From Aquimarina intermedia (lineage in GTDB: Bacteria > Bacteroidota > Bacteroidia > Flavobacteriales > Flavobacteriaceae): DNA of 64,000 nt. Positions 33,267 through 43,754 of the stretch are shown piece by piece. Position numbers and translations under genes: made by a program. The notes beneath the pieces were generated by a model. That model had not been told where the DNA came from, did no database searches, and saw nothing but the letters and a program-made list of their open reading frames with translations. The DNA lies in NCBI RefSeq assembly GCF_008124785.1, contig NZ_VNHU01000003.1, forward strand, positions 62,001 through 126,000, read 5' to 3'. Positions within the stretch are counted from its first letter, which is position 1. Every line of letters starts with the position of its first letter.

Positions 33267-35681
33267 TTATCTTAATTGTGGATATTGTGATGGATTTACT
33301 TCATGCATGATATCATATACCTTTTCAAAAATGTCTTCTGCTGATGGTTTACTAAAATAGTCACCATCTGTACCAAACGCAGGTCGGTGTGGTTTAGCGC
33401 TTAATGTTTGTGGCTTACTATCTAAGTTTTTATAAATATTTTGGTCATCAATAAGCTTGTGCAATATGTAACCAGAAGCACCACCTGGTACATCTTCATC
33501 TATAATTAAAAGGCGATTTGTCTTAGCAATACTTTTTGCAATATCATGTGTTAAATCAAAAGGTAACAGGGATTGAATGTCAATAATTTCAGCATTGATT
33601 CCTGTACTTAATAGTTCTTTTGCTGCTTGTTCTACAAGTCGCAATGTTGATCCATACGAAACCAGTGTGATATCAGTACCTTGCTTAATGGTTTCAACAA
33701 CTCCGATCGGTGTTCTGATATCAGATAGGTTGGCAGGCATCTTTTCTTTTAGACGATAACCATTAAGACATTCTACCACAATTGCTGGTTCGTCGCTTGC
33801 TAACAAGGTGTTATAAAACCCTGCAGCTTTAGTCATATTACGGGGAACTAATAAGTGGATTCCTCTCAGTAAATGTATCATGCCTCCCATTTGTGAACCA
33901 GAGTGCCAGATCCCTTCTAGGCGATGTCCTCGTGTTCTAACAATTAAAGGAGCCTTTTGGGTTCCAAACGTACGATAACGTAAGGTAGCAAGATCATCAC
34001 TCAACCCTTGTATACAGTATAAAATATAGTCTAAGTATTGGATCTCAGCTATGGGCCTTAATCCTCTCATCGCCATACCAATTCCTTGTCCTAAGATAGT
34101 GGCTTCTCGTATACCTGCATCAGAAACGCGCGTTTCACCAAATTTATCTTGAAGTCCCTCTAAACCTTGATTCACATCACCGATTTTCCCACTGTCTTCT
34201 CCAAAAATTAAAGCTTCTGGGATCGTGTCAAAAATATTATCAAAATTATCTCTCAGTATAACCCTTGCATCTACCTCCTTCGAATTTTCGTCATATACCG
34301 GTGCAACTTCTTCTATTTGCGTAACTCCGGTTTCAGTTTCGTTATAAAGATGCTTACTATACTTTGGTTGAATTTTTTCAATGTAATTTGTGACCCATTG
34401 TTGTAGTGTAGCTTTTTCGGTAAAATTCTCTTTCGTCAAGTAACGAAGGGTTTTACGGGTAGCTTCTAAGATATCTTTACGGATCGGCTCATCTTTTTCT
34501 GCTAATTTATTTACCAGAGGCGTGATAAAATTTTTATTCTCGCTTTTAGCTTCTACAGTTCTTAGAAGTGCAATAGCTTCTTGCTGCTCGTCAACAATCT
34601 CAGTCAAATATTCTTTCCAAGCGTTCGTTTTGCTTTGACGTACTTGCTTTTTCGCATCTTTATCGATGGCAATCAATTCCTCATCTGTAGCGATGTTGTG
34701 ATCGATTATCCATTCCTTAAATTTTTTAAGACAATCATGCTCACGTTCCCATTCCAATCGCGCTTCATCTTTGTAACGCTCATGAGAGCCGGATGTTGAA
34801 TGTCCTTGTGGCTGTGTTAATTCTTTAACGTGAATTAAAACAGGAATGTGCTTCTCACGAGCTAAGCGGTCAGCAGTTTCATAGGCATCGATTAAAGAAG
34901 GGTAATCCCATCCTTTTACCTTTATAATTTCGTAACCGTCATGTTTTTCGTCTCTTTTGAAACCTTCTAGTAAAAGAGAAATATTTTCTTTAGTAGTTTG
35001 GTGTTTTGCATGCACAGAAATTCCATACTCATCATCCCACACACTAATTACCATTGGGACCTGTAATACGCCTCCCGCATTAATGGTTTCCCAAAACAGT
35101 CCTTCACTTGTACTTGCGTTTCCTATAGTTCCCCAAGCTACCTCATTTCCTTTAATCGAAAAATCAGTATGGTCGTGCAAGTCTTTCTCTGTTCGATAAA
35201 CTTTTGATGCTTGTGCTAAACCAAGCAGTCTAGGCATTTGCCCAGCTGTAGGAGAAATATCTGAACTCGAATTTTTTTGTGCAGTTAATTTTTTCCAGCT
35301 GCCGTCTTCGTTAAGACTGTGTGTGGAAAAGTGTCCACCCATTTGTCTTCCTGCAGCAAATGGCTCTCTTTTAATATCTGTATGCGCATACAATCCAGAA
35401 AAAAATTGCTCTGGCGATAACGCATCAATAGCCATCATAAAAGTTTGATCACGGTAATATCCAGATCTAAAATCTCCGTTCTTAAAAACTTTGGCCATGG
35501 CGAGTTGTGGTAATTCTTTACCGTCACCAAAAATTCCAAATTTTGACTTACCTGTAAGTACCTCTCTACGACCTAAAAGACTACATTCTCTACTTAATAA
35601 AGCAGTTTTATAATCATTAAGTATTTGATTTCTATATTCTTCAAATGAAATATTAGATGTAGAAAGTGTTTCAGGCTGCAT
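33267..35681 (-). CDS. 2-oxoacid dehydrogenase E1, fused alpha/beta subunits
   Basis: This is the thiamine-diphosphate E1 component, most like branched-chain 2-oxoisovalerate dehydrogenase. From the ATG at 35681 (MQPETLSTSNI) it has 804 residues; the TTG eight codons earlier overlaps the promoter -7 and is rejected. The alpha half (about 20-330) carries GTIGNASTSEGLFWETIN and DDEYGIS as cofactor region. The beta half (about 470-800) has FGEDSGKIGDVNQG and the transketolase C-terminal fold. The fusion is common in Flavobacteriia. No E2/E3 genes are adjacent, so the complex is assembled from elsewhere. Confidence 0.88.
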   Translation of the reverse strand: MQPETLSTSNISFEEYRNQILNDYKTALLSRECSLLGRREVLTGKSKFGIFGDGKELPQLAMAKVFKNGDFRSGYYRDQTFMMAIDALSPEQFFSGLYAHTDIKREPFAAGRQMGGHFSTHSLNEDGSWKKLTAQKNSSSDISPTAGQMPRLLGLAQASKVYRTEKDLHDHTDFSIKGNEVAWGTIGNASTSEGLFWETINAGGVLQVPMVISVWDDEYGISVHAKHQTTKENISLLLEGFKRDEKHDGYEIIKVKGWDYPSLIDAYETADRLAREKHIPVLIHVKELTQPQGHSTSGSHERYKDEARLEWEREHDCLKKFKEWIIDHNIATDEELIAIDKDAKKQVRQSKTNAWKEYLTEIVDEQQEAIALLRTVEAKSENKNFITPLVNKLAEKDEPIRKDILEATRKTLRYLTKENFTEKATLQQWVTNYIEKIQPKYSKHLYNETETGVTQIEEVAPVYDENSKEVDARVILRDNFDNIFDTIPEALIFGEDSGKIGDVNQGLEGLQDKFGETRVSDAGIREATILGQGIGMAMRGLRPIAEIQYLDYILYCIQGLSDDLATLRYRTFGTQKAPLIVRTRGHRLEGIWHSGSQMGGMIHLLRGIHLLVPRNMTKAAGFYNTLLASDEPAIVVECLNGYRLKEKMPANLSDIRTPIGVVETIKQGTDITLVSYGSTLRLVEQAAKELLSTGINAEIIDIQSLLPFDLTHDIAKSIAKTNRLLIIDEDVPGGASGYILHKLIDDQNIYKNLDSKPQTLSAKPHRPAFGTDGDYFSKPSAEDIFEKVYDIMHEVNPSQYPQLR

Positions 35682-35702
35682 GTGAACGAGTTTTAATGTT
35701 TG

Positions 35703-35733
35703 CAAATGTAGCTAAAATTAGAGGTATCTGCAA
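35703..35733 (-). promoter_or_regulatory. promoter for the E1 fusion gene
   Basis: On the minus strand TTG and TACATTTG are separated by 20 bases, a close match to the Bacteroidota consensus. The -7 lies 21 bases before the ATG at 35681, which supports that start. Confidence 0.6.
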
Positions 35734-35874
35734 GTGTAAAATTCTTAAATGTTTTGTCATATCTTTATCGATACAAGCTTTTTATTGAAAGATAAACTTA
35801 AAATGGATGTTTTTTGAAGATTTGTTAACAAATCTTCAAAAATTTCACAAATGATAGAACGCTGATTTCAACGG

Positions 35875-38703
35875 TTAGTACCATTCGCGAGTAAAGAGTT
35901 TTATAAGCGTTTGAGGACTTAAGGTAACAATAAAACGTATTTTCTCTGAATAATTTGGTTGAGAAATTTCCCATCCGTTATTAGAAACTATGGGAAAGAA
36001 AAGTTCAAAATAGTCTGCCACGAGACTTAATCGTACCCCGGCATCATAAACAAATTTTGGCGAGACATTTTTACTTTTTACAAAACCTGCATCTCCATAA
36101 ACAAAAATCCAATTCCATATATTCGTATCAGCATTTATGGTGGTCATCCATTGGTTGGCAAATTGATATGCTAGTTTGGATTTAAATCCGCCTTCTGCCA
36201 AAATGATTTGTTGGCTTACCAACCCAGTTTCTTCACTACGTCCCAAATAGCTATAATCAAATAAGTAATCCGTAGGACGATCTAAGGCAAAACTGAAAAA
36301 ATTCCCATCTTTTTCTGTATCATTGAATAAAAAAGCGCCGGCAAACAATCTTACATTTATCTGTCGATTGTTTAAAAACATCTTTCGATAGTTGAACGTA
36401 CCTGATATCTTACTAAAGTTTTGAGCTAATTGATAATCAAAGGAATAGTTAGTTAGATGTAATAGATTAGGGTTTGAATAGGTGTAACGTGCATTGAAAA
36501 CGCTATAGTTAGGAGTCTCAACCGGGTTATTCTTATCTAAGTCTCTATAGACATTAACGCTTCGTAAAGCAAGGCGTTGTCTCTCATTTGATCTTCTATT
36601 CTTAGTCCTATAGTAAAAACTGACTGATGGAGATAGTCGATAATACAATAGATCTTCGGCGTAACTAAATACATTCCCACTAAGCCCATATTGTATTACG
36701 TATAGCCCATCTTCGGCTACGTTATCACGGTAGGAAAAGCCTGCGGAACCTAATAATGTTTTAGATTCTGTGCCAAAAGTCGGAGTTATTTTATATTCGA
36801 AAGGTTTTCGTATAAAAGTTTTGTTGTAAAATTTTGAGCCAATCGTGAGACCATCATATACATTAAAATCAAACTCTGGCATAAAAAAGATTTGATTGTA
36901 TTTTGGATCTTCAAAGTCCTGCAGTAATCGAAACTGAATTGGTTTGTTAAATATCCATTTTAGATTACGATAATTATTACGTTGATTAATTTCCGGTATT
37001 TTCTGATCATAATCCAATACGAGCTTGGTAATATCATCATTATTTATTTTGACTTTCTTTTTACCTTGAATATCTTCTATCCACGTTTTTGAAACAAAAT
37101 CTTTGCCTCTCAGTGCTATGAGAGAAACCGGCATTCCGCTGTTCCTCTTATCAACAACTGTTACGGTTAACGAATCCTTGCCTCTTCTTACACCTTTTAT
37201 TTTAAAATCTATTTTTGTATCAGTAGCTACAAATTTGTCAAAAAACCAGTCAATGTTTTTTTGTGAATGGCGTGTTAGTATATTTTTGAATGATTCTGGA
37301 GTAGTAGGTTGTAAAACATTCTCTGAATAAAACTCCTTTATGCTTTTGGCTACAATATTATCGTCTTCCAGGTAATCTTCTAAATATTTTAAGCCAATAC
37401 CGGCTTTATAGGCATTCGCTATATTTTGATTAAATTTTATCAGACTGTCCTGAGGTGTGTTTAATGATTGATCTAAAAAAAGACGAATCATATTTTTGTA
37501 ACCTATAAAATATTGATCGTTAAAATCCAAATCAGCGGCGTGAAACCAACGCAAGCCAATGACCTTGCTCAGATTACCAATCAACTTCATTTCAGGGTAA
37601 TATTGATCCGTATACCCCATCATCAAATAAATATGAAAGGCGTCCTTGATCCAGGCATCATGTCTGGGATCAATAACAAGGGTACGCTCGAGATAATCCT
37701 CTGTAATTGTTTTTAGCTGTTTTATTTCATATTGAAATCCATCTGGAAAGGGGCGTAAAATATCGGGAAGTTGATTAAGACCGTATACAGGATTGCTTTT
37801 ATAATCACTCTCAGAAACCACAATTTTATTAAATGGATAGGGGCCTAGTTTATTTTTTAAGTAAGAAAATATTTTATTGATAGCAACCGATTTCATCTCG
37901 GGCATCAAATCATTATCTTCAATATTACTTACAAATTGAACACCATTGGAAGCAAATGTATAGAAGGAACTTTGGGTTTCAATAAACAAATTTACTTTGT
38001 TTCTGTTTTGTCCTTCCAATAGTACTGTTTTGGAATTCTGCGCTTCGTTAAATGATATGTTATTTTCATTTAGCGAAGTAGTTAGTTGATATGCTTGTGG
38101 TAGTGTAAAATTTATGGTGTAATCAATCAAAGGTGCGTATAAATCATCAATATCCTTATTACTATATACTTGCCAGTCAGAAGTGTACATAGCAGGAATG
38201 ATATGCCAATAACGAATGCTAAAGTTCTGATTATCATGATAGCCGAAACGGGTAAATTTATCACTGGGAATTTTTACTTTATAATGAAAAATTACAGTAT
38301 ACGATGTTCCGGGCGCTATGGGCGCGCTCGGTGTTAATTCGATAATATCCGCTATATTTTTATACCGCCGCCATACCAGAGGTTTATTTGTGTGCTCCAC
38401 AACACTTTCAATAGTCGTATGTCCTCTTTCTTCGTCTTTAGCGTAATAAAATCGTTTCAAATACTCCTCTGAGAAACGCTTACCTAAAGGAGTAGTTTTA
38501 CTTGAAAAACTATTTGCCCAGTCATGAAATAATAATTGATACAATGTATCATTAGAAGTATTTTGATAGGTTATTTCTTGTTTTATCGAAAGTGTTTTTT
38601 GATCTGTATCCAATCCAACATCCATGGTGATTAGGTGCTGACTCTGGATTTGACAGGACAGAGCAAACAGGAATATACAAGAAATGAGTTTTAAGCTTTT
38701 CAA
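35875..38703 (-). CDS. M1-aminopeptidase-like protein with degenerate active site and beta-barrel
   Basis: The 942-residue product has a signal peptide (about 1-21), an M1-type N-terminal beta domain and a thermolysin-like helical region (about 255-500). A long C-terminal part (about 600-942) of alternating aromatic strands ends in ...IKLFTREWY, typical of an outer-membrane barrel. Where M1 enzymes have HExxH, this protein has TITEDYLERT (332-341), and the second region reads HDAWIKDAFHIY (348-359). The zinc site therefore appears lost. It is probably a non-catalytic outer-membrane protein. A hairpin terminator precedes it. Confidence 0.75.
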   Translation of the reverse strand: MKSLKLISCIFLFALSCQIQSQHLITMDVGLDTDQKTLSIKQEITYQNTSNDTLYQLLFHDWANSFSSKTTPLGKRFSEEYLKRFYYAKDEERGHTTIESVVEHTNKPLVWRRYKNIADIIELTPSAPIAPGTSYTVIFHYKVKIPSDKFTRFGYHDNQNFSIRYWHIIPAMYTSDWQVYSNKDIDDLYAPLIDYTINFTLPQAYQLTTSLNENNISFNEAQNSKTVLLEGQNRNKVNLFIETQSSFYTFASNGVQFVSNIEDNDLMPEMKSVAINKIFSYLKNKLGPYPFNKIVVSESDYKSNPVYGLNQLPDILRPFPDGFQYEIKQLKTITEDYLERTLVIDPRHDAWIKDAFHIYLMMGYTDQYYPEMKLIGNLSKVIGLRWFHAADLDFNDQYFIGYKNMIRLFLDQSLNTPQDSLIKFNQNIANAYKAGIGLKYLEDYLEDDNIVAKSIKEFYSENVLQPTTPESFKNILTRHSQKNIDWFFDKFVATDTKIDFKIKGVRRGKDSLTVTVVDKRNSGMPVSLIALRGKDFVSKTWIEDIQGKKKVKINNDDITKLVLDYDQKIPEINQRNNYRNLKWIFNKPIQFRLLQDFEDPKYNQIFFMPEFDFNVYDGLTIGSKFYNKTFIRKPFEYKITPTFGTESKTLLGSAGFSYRDNVAEDGLYVIQYGLSGNVFSYAEDLLYYRLSPSVSFYYRTKNRRSNERQRLALRSVNVYRDLDKNNPVETPNYSVFNARYTYSNPNLLHLTNYSFDYQLAQNFSKISGTFNYRKMFLNNRQINVRLFAGAFLFNDTEKDGNFFSFALDRPTDYLFDYSYLGRSEETGLVSQQIILAEGGFKSKLAYQFANQWMTTINADTNIWNWIFVYGDAGFVKSKNVSPKFVYDAGVRLSLVADYFELFFPIVSNNGWEISQPNYSEKIRFIVTLSPQTLIKLFTREWY

Positions 38704-38797
38704 TGTTTTATGGATTAGGTACTTGTCTCGATACTATTGATTTTAAATCTTTTAACGAATTAAGTAGCGTAAGGTAATTAAGAGGGTAGAATTTAAA

Positions 38798-38838
38798 ATA
38801 AAGGGAACCATAATCTGAACTAGGATGATTCCCTTTAT
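38798..38838 (-). terminator. terminator after the LOG-family gene
   Basis: ATAAAGGGAA and TTCCCTTTAT form 10-base arms around a 21-base loop. On the minus strand it lies 12 bases after the stop of the gene at 38850 and ends in a T-rich stretch. Confidence 0.65.
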
Positions 38839-38849
38839 CTTTTAGATCT

Positions 38850-39539
38850 TTAAAAATTAGGACTTAAATTGTATTCCCCATAGAATTTATTGAGGATATC
38901 CAATACTTCATCAGGAGTGTCAACCACGTGCACTAGATCAAGATCTCCCGGACTTATATTTGTAAAACGATCCAGCAAGGTGCTTTGTACCCAATCCATC
39001 AAACCACCCCAAAATTCAGTGCTCACCAATATAATCGGAAATTTAGCAATTTTCTTTGTTTGAATTAGGGTGATAGCTTCGAATAGTTCATCCAGGGTTC
39101 CAAAACCACCCGGCATTACGACAAACCCTTGAGAGTACTTGACAAACATTACTTTTCTGACAAAAAAGTAATCAAAGTCAAGGCTTTTATCGCTATCAAT
39201 ATATGGATTATCATGTTGCTCAAATGGTAGCTCTATATTTAGTCCAACAGAGGTACCTCCTCCCAAATGTGCTCCTTTGTTTCCTGCCTCCATGATTCCC
39301 GGGCCACCACCGGTAATTACGCCATAACCATGGTCTACAATTTTTTTTGCGACATCTACGGCTAATTTATAATATTTGTCATCTGTTTTGGTTCTGGCAG
39401 AACCGAAAATGGAAACGCAGGGTCCGATTTTACTCATCTTTTCAAAACCATTAACAAATTCTCCCATGATTTTAAAAATAGCCCATGAATCATTTGTTTT
39501 TATCTCGTTCCATCCTTTATGACGTTGTTCTTTTCTCAT
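38850..39539 (-). CDS. LOG-family (TIGR00730) Rossmann protein
   Basis: The 229-residue protein has the GSARTK and GGGPGIMEAGNKGA segments and the PGGFGTLDE signature of the LOG/lysine-decarboxylase-like family. Known members hydrolyse nucleoside 5'-monophosphates, including cytokinin precursors. True lysine decarboxylase activity is not expected. It lies 23 bases after uvrA on the same strand and may be co-transcribed with it. Confidence 0.9.
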   Translation of the reverse strand: MRKEQRHKGWNEIKTNDSWAIFKIMGEFVNGFEKMSKIGPCVSIFGSARTKTDDKYYKLAVDVAKKIVDHGYGVITGGGPGIMEAGNKGAHLGGGTSVGLNIELPFEQHDNPYIDSDKSLDFDYFFVRKVMFVKYSQGFVVMPGGFGTLDELFEAITLIQTKKIAKFPIILVSTEFWGGLMDWVQSTLLDRFTNISPGDLDLVHVVDTPDEVLDILNKFYGEYNLSPNF

Positions 39540-39562
39540 ATTTGATATGCTTGATTATTTGA

Positions 39563-42415
39563 TTAGTTGGTTGATAGTGTTTTAATCTCAAATTCCTTTT
39601 TCAAAAATTTTGCGGTATAGCTTTTTTTGTCTTTTATAATTTGTTCAGGTGTACCTTTGGCAACAACTTCGCCGCCATTTTTACCTCCTTCATATCCGAT
39701 ATCAATGATGTAATCTGCTGTTTTTACTACATCAAGATTATGTTCTATAATTAGTACTGTGTTCCCCTTGTCTACCAGTTTATTAAGTACGTCCATGAGG
39801 ACACGGATATCCTCAAAATGTAGTCCGGTTGTAGGCTCATCAAGAATATAAAAAGTATTACCTGTATCACGTTTTGAAAGCTCTGAAGCTAATTTAATTC
39901 GCTGTGCCTCTCCACCGGATAGTGTGGTTGATTGCTGCCCCAAGGTAATATATCCTAAGCCAACATTCTGTATAGTTTTTAGTTTTCTGAATATTTTTGG
40001 AATATGTTCGAAGAAATGACAAGCTTCGTTGATAGTCATTCCCAACACATCTGCTATTGATTTACCCTTATAACGAATCTCTAAAGTTTCTCTGTTAAAG
40101 CGTTTACCCTGACAGGTTTCACATTCTACATAAACATCTGGCAGAAAATTCATTTCAATGACCCGTAAGCCACCTCCTTTACACGTTTCGCATCTTCCGC
40201 CCGTAACATTGAAGCTAAACCTACCGGGTTTGTACCCTCGAATCATTGCTTCGGGGGTTTTTGCAAATAAGGAACGTATTTCTGAAAAGACGCCTGTATA
40301 CGTTGCAGGGTTGGAGCGCGGTGTTCTTCCAATTGGGGATTGGTTGATATCAATGACCTTATCCAGATTTTTTAATCCTGTGATGCTTTTATACGGCATA
40401 GGTTCCTTAACACCGTTAAAATAGTAAGCATTAAGAATAGGATAGAGGGTTTCATTAATTAGTGTGGACTTACCACTTCCTGAAACACCTGTCACTGCAA
40501 TCATTTTACCCAGAGGTATTTCGATAGAAACATTCTTCAAATTATTGCCCGTAGCTCCTTTCAGGGAGATTTTCTTACCATTTCCTTTTCTTCGTTTCTG
40601 CGGAATGGCGATTTCCTTTTTACCGCTTAGGTAATCAGCGGTAAGGGTGTCATGTGTTAGCAACTCCGCAGGAGTACCTTCACTTATGATTTCTCCTCCA
40701 TGTTTACCTGCTCTTGGGCCGATATCAATCACGTGATCTGCGCGCTCGATCATATCCTTATCGTGTTCGACAACGATCACCGAATTTCCAATATCTCTTA
40801 ATTGTATTAATGAGTTTATCAGCTTTTCGTTATCTCTTTGATGCAATCCAATACTTGGCTCATCAAGAATGTAAAGTACACCGACAAGCTGTGATCCTAT
40901 TTGTGTTGCTAATCTTATACGTTGTGCTTCACCACCAGATAATGACTTACTACTTCTATTAAGAGAAAGGTAGGTAAGTCCAACATCAATTAAGAATTGT
41001 AATCTCGCGTTTATTTCTTTTAAGATTTCTTCAGCAATGGTAGCTTGCTTATTACTTAGATGTTTTGGAAGCGAGCTAAACCAATCAGCAAGCTCAATGA
41101 TGTCCATATGTGCAAGCTGCGCGATGTTTTTTTTATTAACTTTAAAATATAATGATTCTTTGCGTAGGCGTGTGCCTTCACATTCAGGACATTTTATATT
41201 GTCCATATACTCCTTTGCCCAGCGCTTTAACGATGTTGAATCATTAGCGTTATAGGTGTTTTCAATAAATGTTGCAACACCTTCAAAATCTATTTTATAA
41301 GCTCTCGATACTCCCAGGGTACTGCTGTCTACTGTGAATGAATCTTTACCTCCATAAAGAATCATTTGCAAAGCATCGTCGGGAATATTAGCTATTGGAT
41401 CTGAAAGTTTAAAATCAAATCGCTTAGCTATTAAATCCAATTGCTTAAATATCCAATTATTTTTTTGTGGTCCATGAGGACTTAGTCCACCACTTTTAAT
41501 TGATTTTGAGTTATCGGGAATAATTTTTTTAATATTCACTTCGTATAAGCTACCGATACCGTTACATTTTGGACAAGCGCCTTTTGGTGAATTAAATGAA
41601 AAGTTGTTAGGCTCAGGATTTGGATATGATATTCCAGATGTGGGACACATTAAACTACGACTAAAATAACGAGCTTCATCAGATCCTTCTTCTATCACCA
41701 TGAGCACATCATCTCCATGATACATGGCTGTATTGATGGTTTCCATTAAACGTTTAGAATTGTCCTGTTGGTCAGTAATTTTTAAACGATCTATGACAAT
41801 CTCTATATCATGAACTTTGTAGCGATCAAGTTTTAACCCTTTTGTAATATCAACAATCTCACCATCCGTTCTCACTTTTACAAAACCCTGCTTACCTATT
41901 TGTTCAAATAGTTCGCGATAATGCCCTTTACGAGATCGTATGACCGGGGCCAAAATGTTTATTTTTTTTCCTTCAAAATCCTGTATGATCAAATCTCGTA
42001 TCTGCTCATCGCTGTAGCTTACCATTTTTTCGCCCGTGTTGTAACTGTAAGCATCGCTTGCACGAGAGAATAACAATCGTAAAAAATCGTAGATTTCGGT
42101 AATGGTTCCCACAGTACTACGCGGACTTTTACTAGTCGTTTTTTGCTCAATGGCGATAACAGGTGAGAGGCCATCGATTTTGTCTACATCAGGACGCTCC
42201 AAACCGCCAAGAAACTGACGGGCATAGGCCGAGAAAGTCTCGATATAGCGTCTTTGACCCTCGGCATAAATTGTGTCAAAAGCTAATGAAGATTTACCGG
42301 ATCCCGATAACCCCGTGATCACTACTAGCTTTTCTCGAGGTATTGATACGTCGATATTTTTTAAATTATGCACACGAGCACCAAGTACTTCTATATTATC
42401 TTCTGAAACCACCAT
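39563..42415 (-). CDS. uvrA: excinuclease ABC subunit A
   Basis: This is the damage-recognition ATPase of nucleotide excision repair, acting with UvrB. The 950-residue protein has two ABC modules: Walker A GLSGSGKSS near residue 35 and GVSGSGKST near 645, with two LSGGEAQRI signatures. The zinc-binding elements are CPKCNGIG..., CPECEGTR... and CETCKGGG...CETCQGKR. The length is standard. It is first in a likely two-gene unit with the LOG-family gene. Confidence 0.96.
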   Translation of the reverse strand: MVVSEDNIEVLGARVHNLKNIDVSIPREKLVVITGLSGSGKSSLAFDTIYAEGQRRYIETFSAYARQFLGGLERPDVDKIDGLSPVIAIEQKTTSKSPRSTVGTITEIYDFLRLLFSRASDAYSYNTGEKMVSYSDEQIRDLIIQDFEGKKINILAPVIRSRKGHYRELFEQIGKQGFVKVRTDGEIVDITKGLKLDRYKVHDIEIVIDRLKITDQQDNSKRLMETINTAMYHGDDVLMVIEEGSDEARYFSRSLMCPTSGISYPNPEPNNFSFNSPKGACPKCNGIGSLYEVNIKKIIPDNSKSIKSGGLSPHGPQKNNWIFKQLDLIAKRFDFKLSDPIANIPDDALQMILYGGKDSFTVDSSTLGVSRAYKIDFEGVATFIENTYNANDSTSLKRWAKEYMDNIKCPECEGTRLRKESLYFKVNKKNIAQLAHMDIIELADWFSSLPKHLSNKQATIAEEILKEINARLQFLIDVGLTYLSLNRSSKSLSGGEAQRIRLATQIGSQLVGVLYILDEPSIGLHQRDNEKLINSLIQLRDIGNSVIVVEHDKDMIERADHVIDIGPRAGKHGGEIISEGTPAELLTHDTLTADYLSGKKEIAIPQKRRKGNGKKISLKGATGNNLKNVSIEIPLGKMIAVTGVSGSGKSTLINETLYPILNAYYFNGVKEPMPYKSITGLKNLDKVIDINQSPIGRTPRSNPATYTGVFSEIRSLFAKTPEAMIRGYKPGRFSFNVTGGRCETCKGGGLRVIEMNFLPDVYVECETCQGKRFNRETLEIRYKGKSIADVLGMTINEACHFFEHIPKIFRKLKTIQNVGLGYITLGQQSTTLSGGEAQRIKLASELSKRDTGNTFYILDEPTTGLHFEDIRVLMDVLNKLVDKGNTVLIIEHNLDVVKTADYIIDIGYEGGKNGGEVVAKGTPEQIIKDKKSYTAKFLKKEFEIKTLSTN

Positions 42416-42518
42416 AAATTTTAAACCAAGATTGCAAATGTAGGTATTTGTTGTGTTATTGTAAAATACCCGAAGTTTGTGTTGTGTTAAAGCGGTGTTA
42501 TAATTAGTTTTAGCATGG

Positions 42519-43598
42519 TTAAGCGTATTTTAAATTTTTATAATACTCAAAAGCTTCTTTAAGTAACGCTTCATCCACCGTGCAGTTAAAAGCTGCTTTT
42601 CCAATAGCTTCTAAAAGCACGAAATATACGGTATCGTTTTCATTTTTTTTATCATGAATTAATAAAGAAAGGATAGCATCATGATGAGATGAATCTATGG
42701 ATATTTTAGGGAAGGTTGTAAGTATAATTTTAGAAATCTCTTCCAGAGCAGTGGAGGATAAAGTTAAACATTTTGTAGATAAATATGCCTCCATAATCAT
42801 GCCTATGGCAATAGCTTCTCCATGTAACAGCGTTTCTTTTTGAGGATGTGTAAGATAAAAGGATTCAATCGCATGGCCTAAGGTGTGCCCGTAGTTTAGA
42901 TATTTACGAATACCTTGTTCGGTAGGATCTTGGATTACGATGTTATTTTTAATCACGACAGACTCGTATATTAGATTCTCTAGATCATTAGACGAGAGTT
43001 GCGATAAATCCGACAGCTTTTGCCAATAGCCTAGATCCTGTATAAGACCATGCTTCAACATTTCTGCCAACCCGCTACGCATTTGATTTGCAGGAAGTGT
43101 TTGTAAATAGTTGCTATCTATCACTACCATTTCTGACTCACTAATAACACCTACCATATTCTTTAGATTGCCTAAATCCACACCGGTTTTGCCACCTACA
43201 GAGGCATCCACCATAGCGAGTAGTGTGGTAGGTACATTAATGAAAGAGATTCCCCTTTTGTACGTGCAGGCAACAAAACCGCCCAGATCTGTAACAACCC
43301 CACCTCCAAGATTTATTAGTAAACTCTTTCGGTCAGCCCCCAATTCGGACAAAGCGTTCCAAACGCCCGTGCAGGTATCAATCGTTTTATTGATTTCACC
43401 AGCTTCAATTTCGATAACCTCAATTGATAGTTCTGTTTGTAGAAAAGTTAAAAAGGTTGCCAAGCAGAATTCCTGCGAATTGGTATCAACTAATATAAAA
43501 ATTTTGGAAGGCTTGTTTTTGTTTAGATATTGATTTATTGCATCGTATCCTGAGGTGTTAAAATAGACGACGGAATCTTTGGAAACTATGGGTGTCAT
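42519..43598 (-). CDS. aroB: 3-dehydroquinate synthase
   Basis: This enzyme is the second step of the shikimate pathway, converting DAHP to 3-dehydroquinate with NAD and a divalent metal. The 359-residue protein has the GGGVVTDLGGFVACTYKRGI NAD-binding region and PTTLLAMVDASVGGKTGVD. The metal ligands lie in GLAEMLKHGL, NYGHTLGHAIE and LLHGEAIAIGM. It is divergent from the proline dehydrogenase gene with about 155 bases between. Confidence 0.95.
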   Translation of the reverse strand: MTPIVSKDSVVYFNTSGYDAINQYLNKNKPSKIFILVDTNSQEFCLATFLTFLQTELSIEVIEIEAGEINKTIDTCTGVWNALSELGADRKSLLINLGGGVVTDLGGFVACTYKRGISFINVPTTLLAMVDASVGGKTGVDLGNLKNMVGVISESEMVVIDSNYLQTLPANQMRSGLAEMLKHGLIQDLGYWQKLSDLSQLSSNDLENLIYESVVIKNNIVIQDPTEQGIRKYLNYGHTLGHAIESFYLTHPQKETLLHGEAIAIGMIMEAYLSTKCLTLSSTALEEISKIILTTFPKISIDSSHHDAILSLLIHDKKNENDTVYFVLLEAIGKAAFNCTVDEALLKEAFEYYKNLKYA

Positions 43599-43659
43599 AA
43601 AAAGAATTATTTATGTAACGAAATTAAGGAGAAATAATAATAATTATTTTGATTTAGAA

Positions 43660-43667
43660 TATATTTG
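43660..43667 (+). promoter_or_regulatory. -7 element for proline dehydrogenase
   Basis: TATATTTG lies 87 bases before the ATG at 43755 in the divergent spacer with aroB. A TTTTG lies only 8 bases upstream, so the -33 is unclear. Confidence 0.35.
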
Positions 43668-43754
43668 CACGAATTGTAATAACCATTTATAAAAAGTGTT
43701 TTAATTTGGTTATTCATAAAAAATTACTATTTATTTTTAGAATTTTCTATTGTA

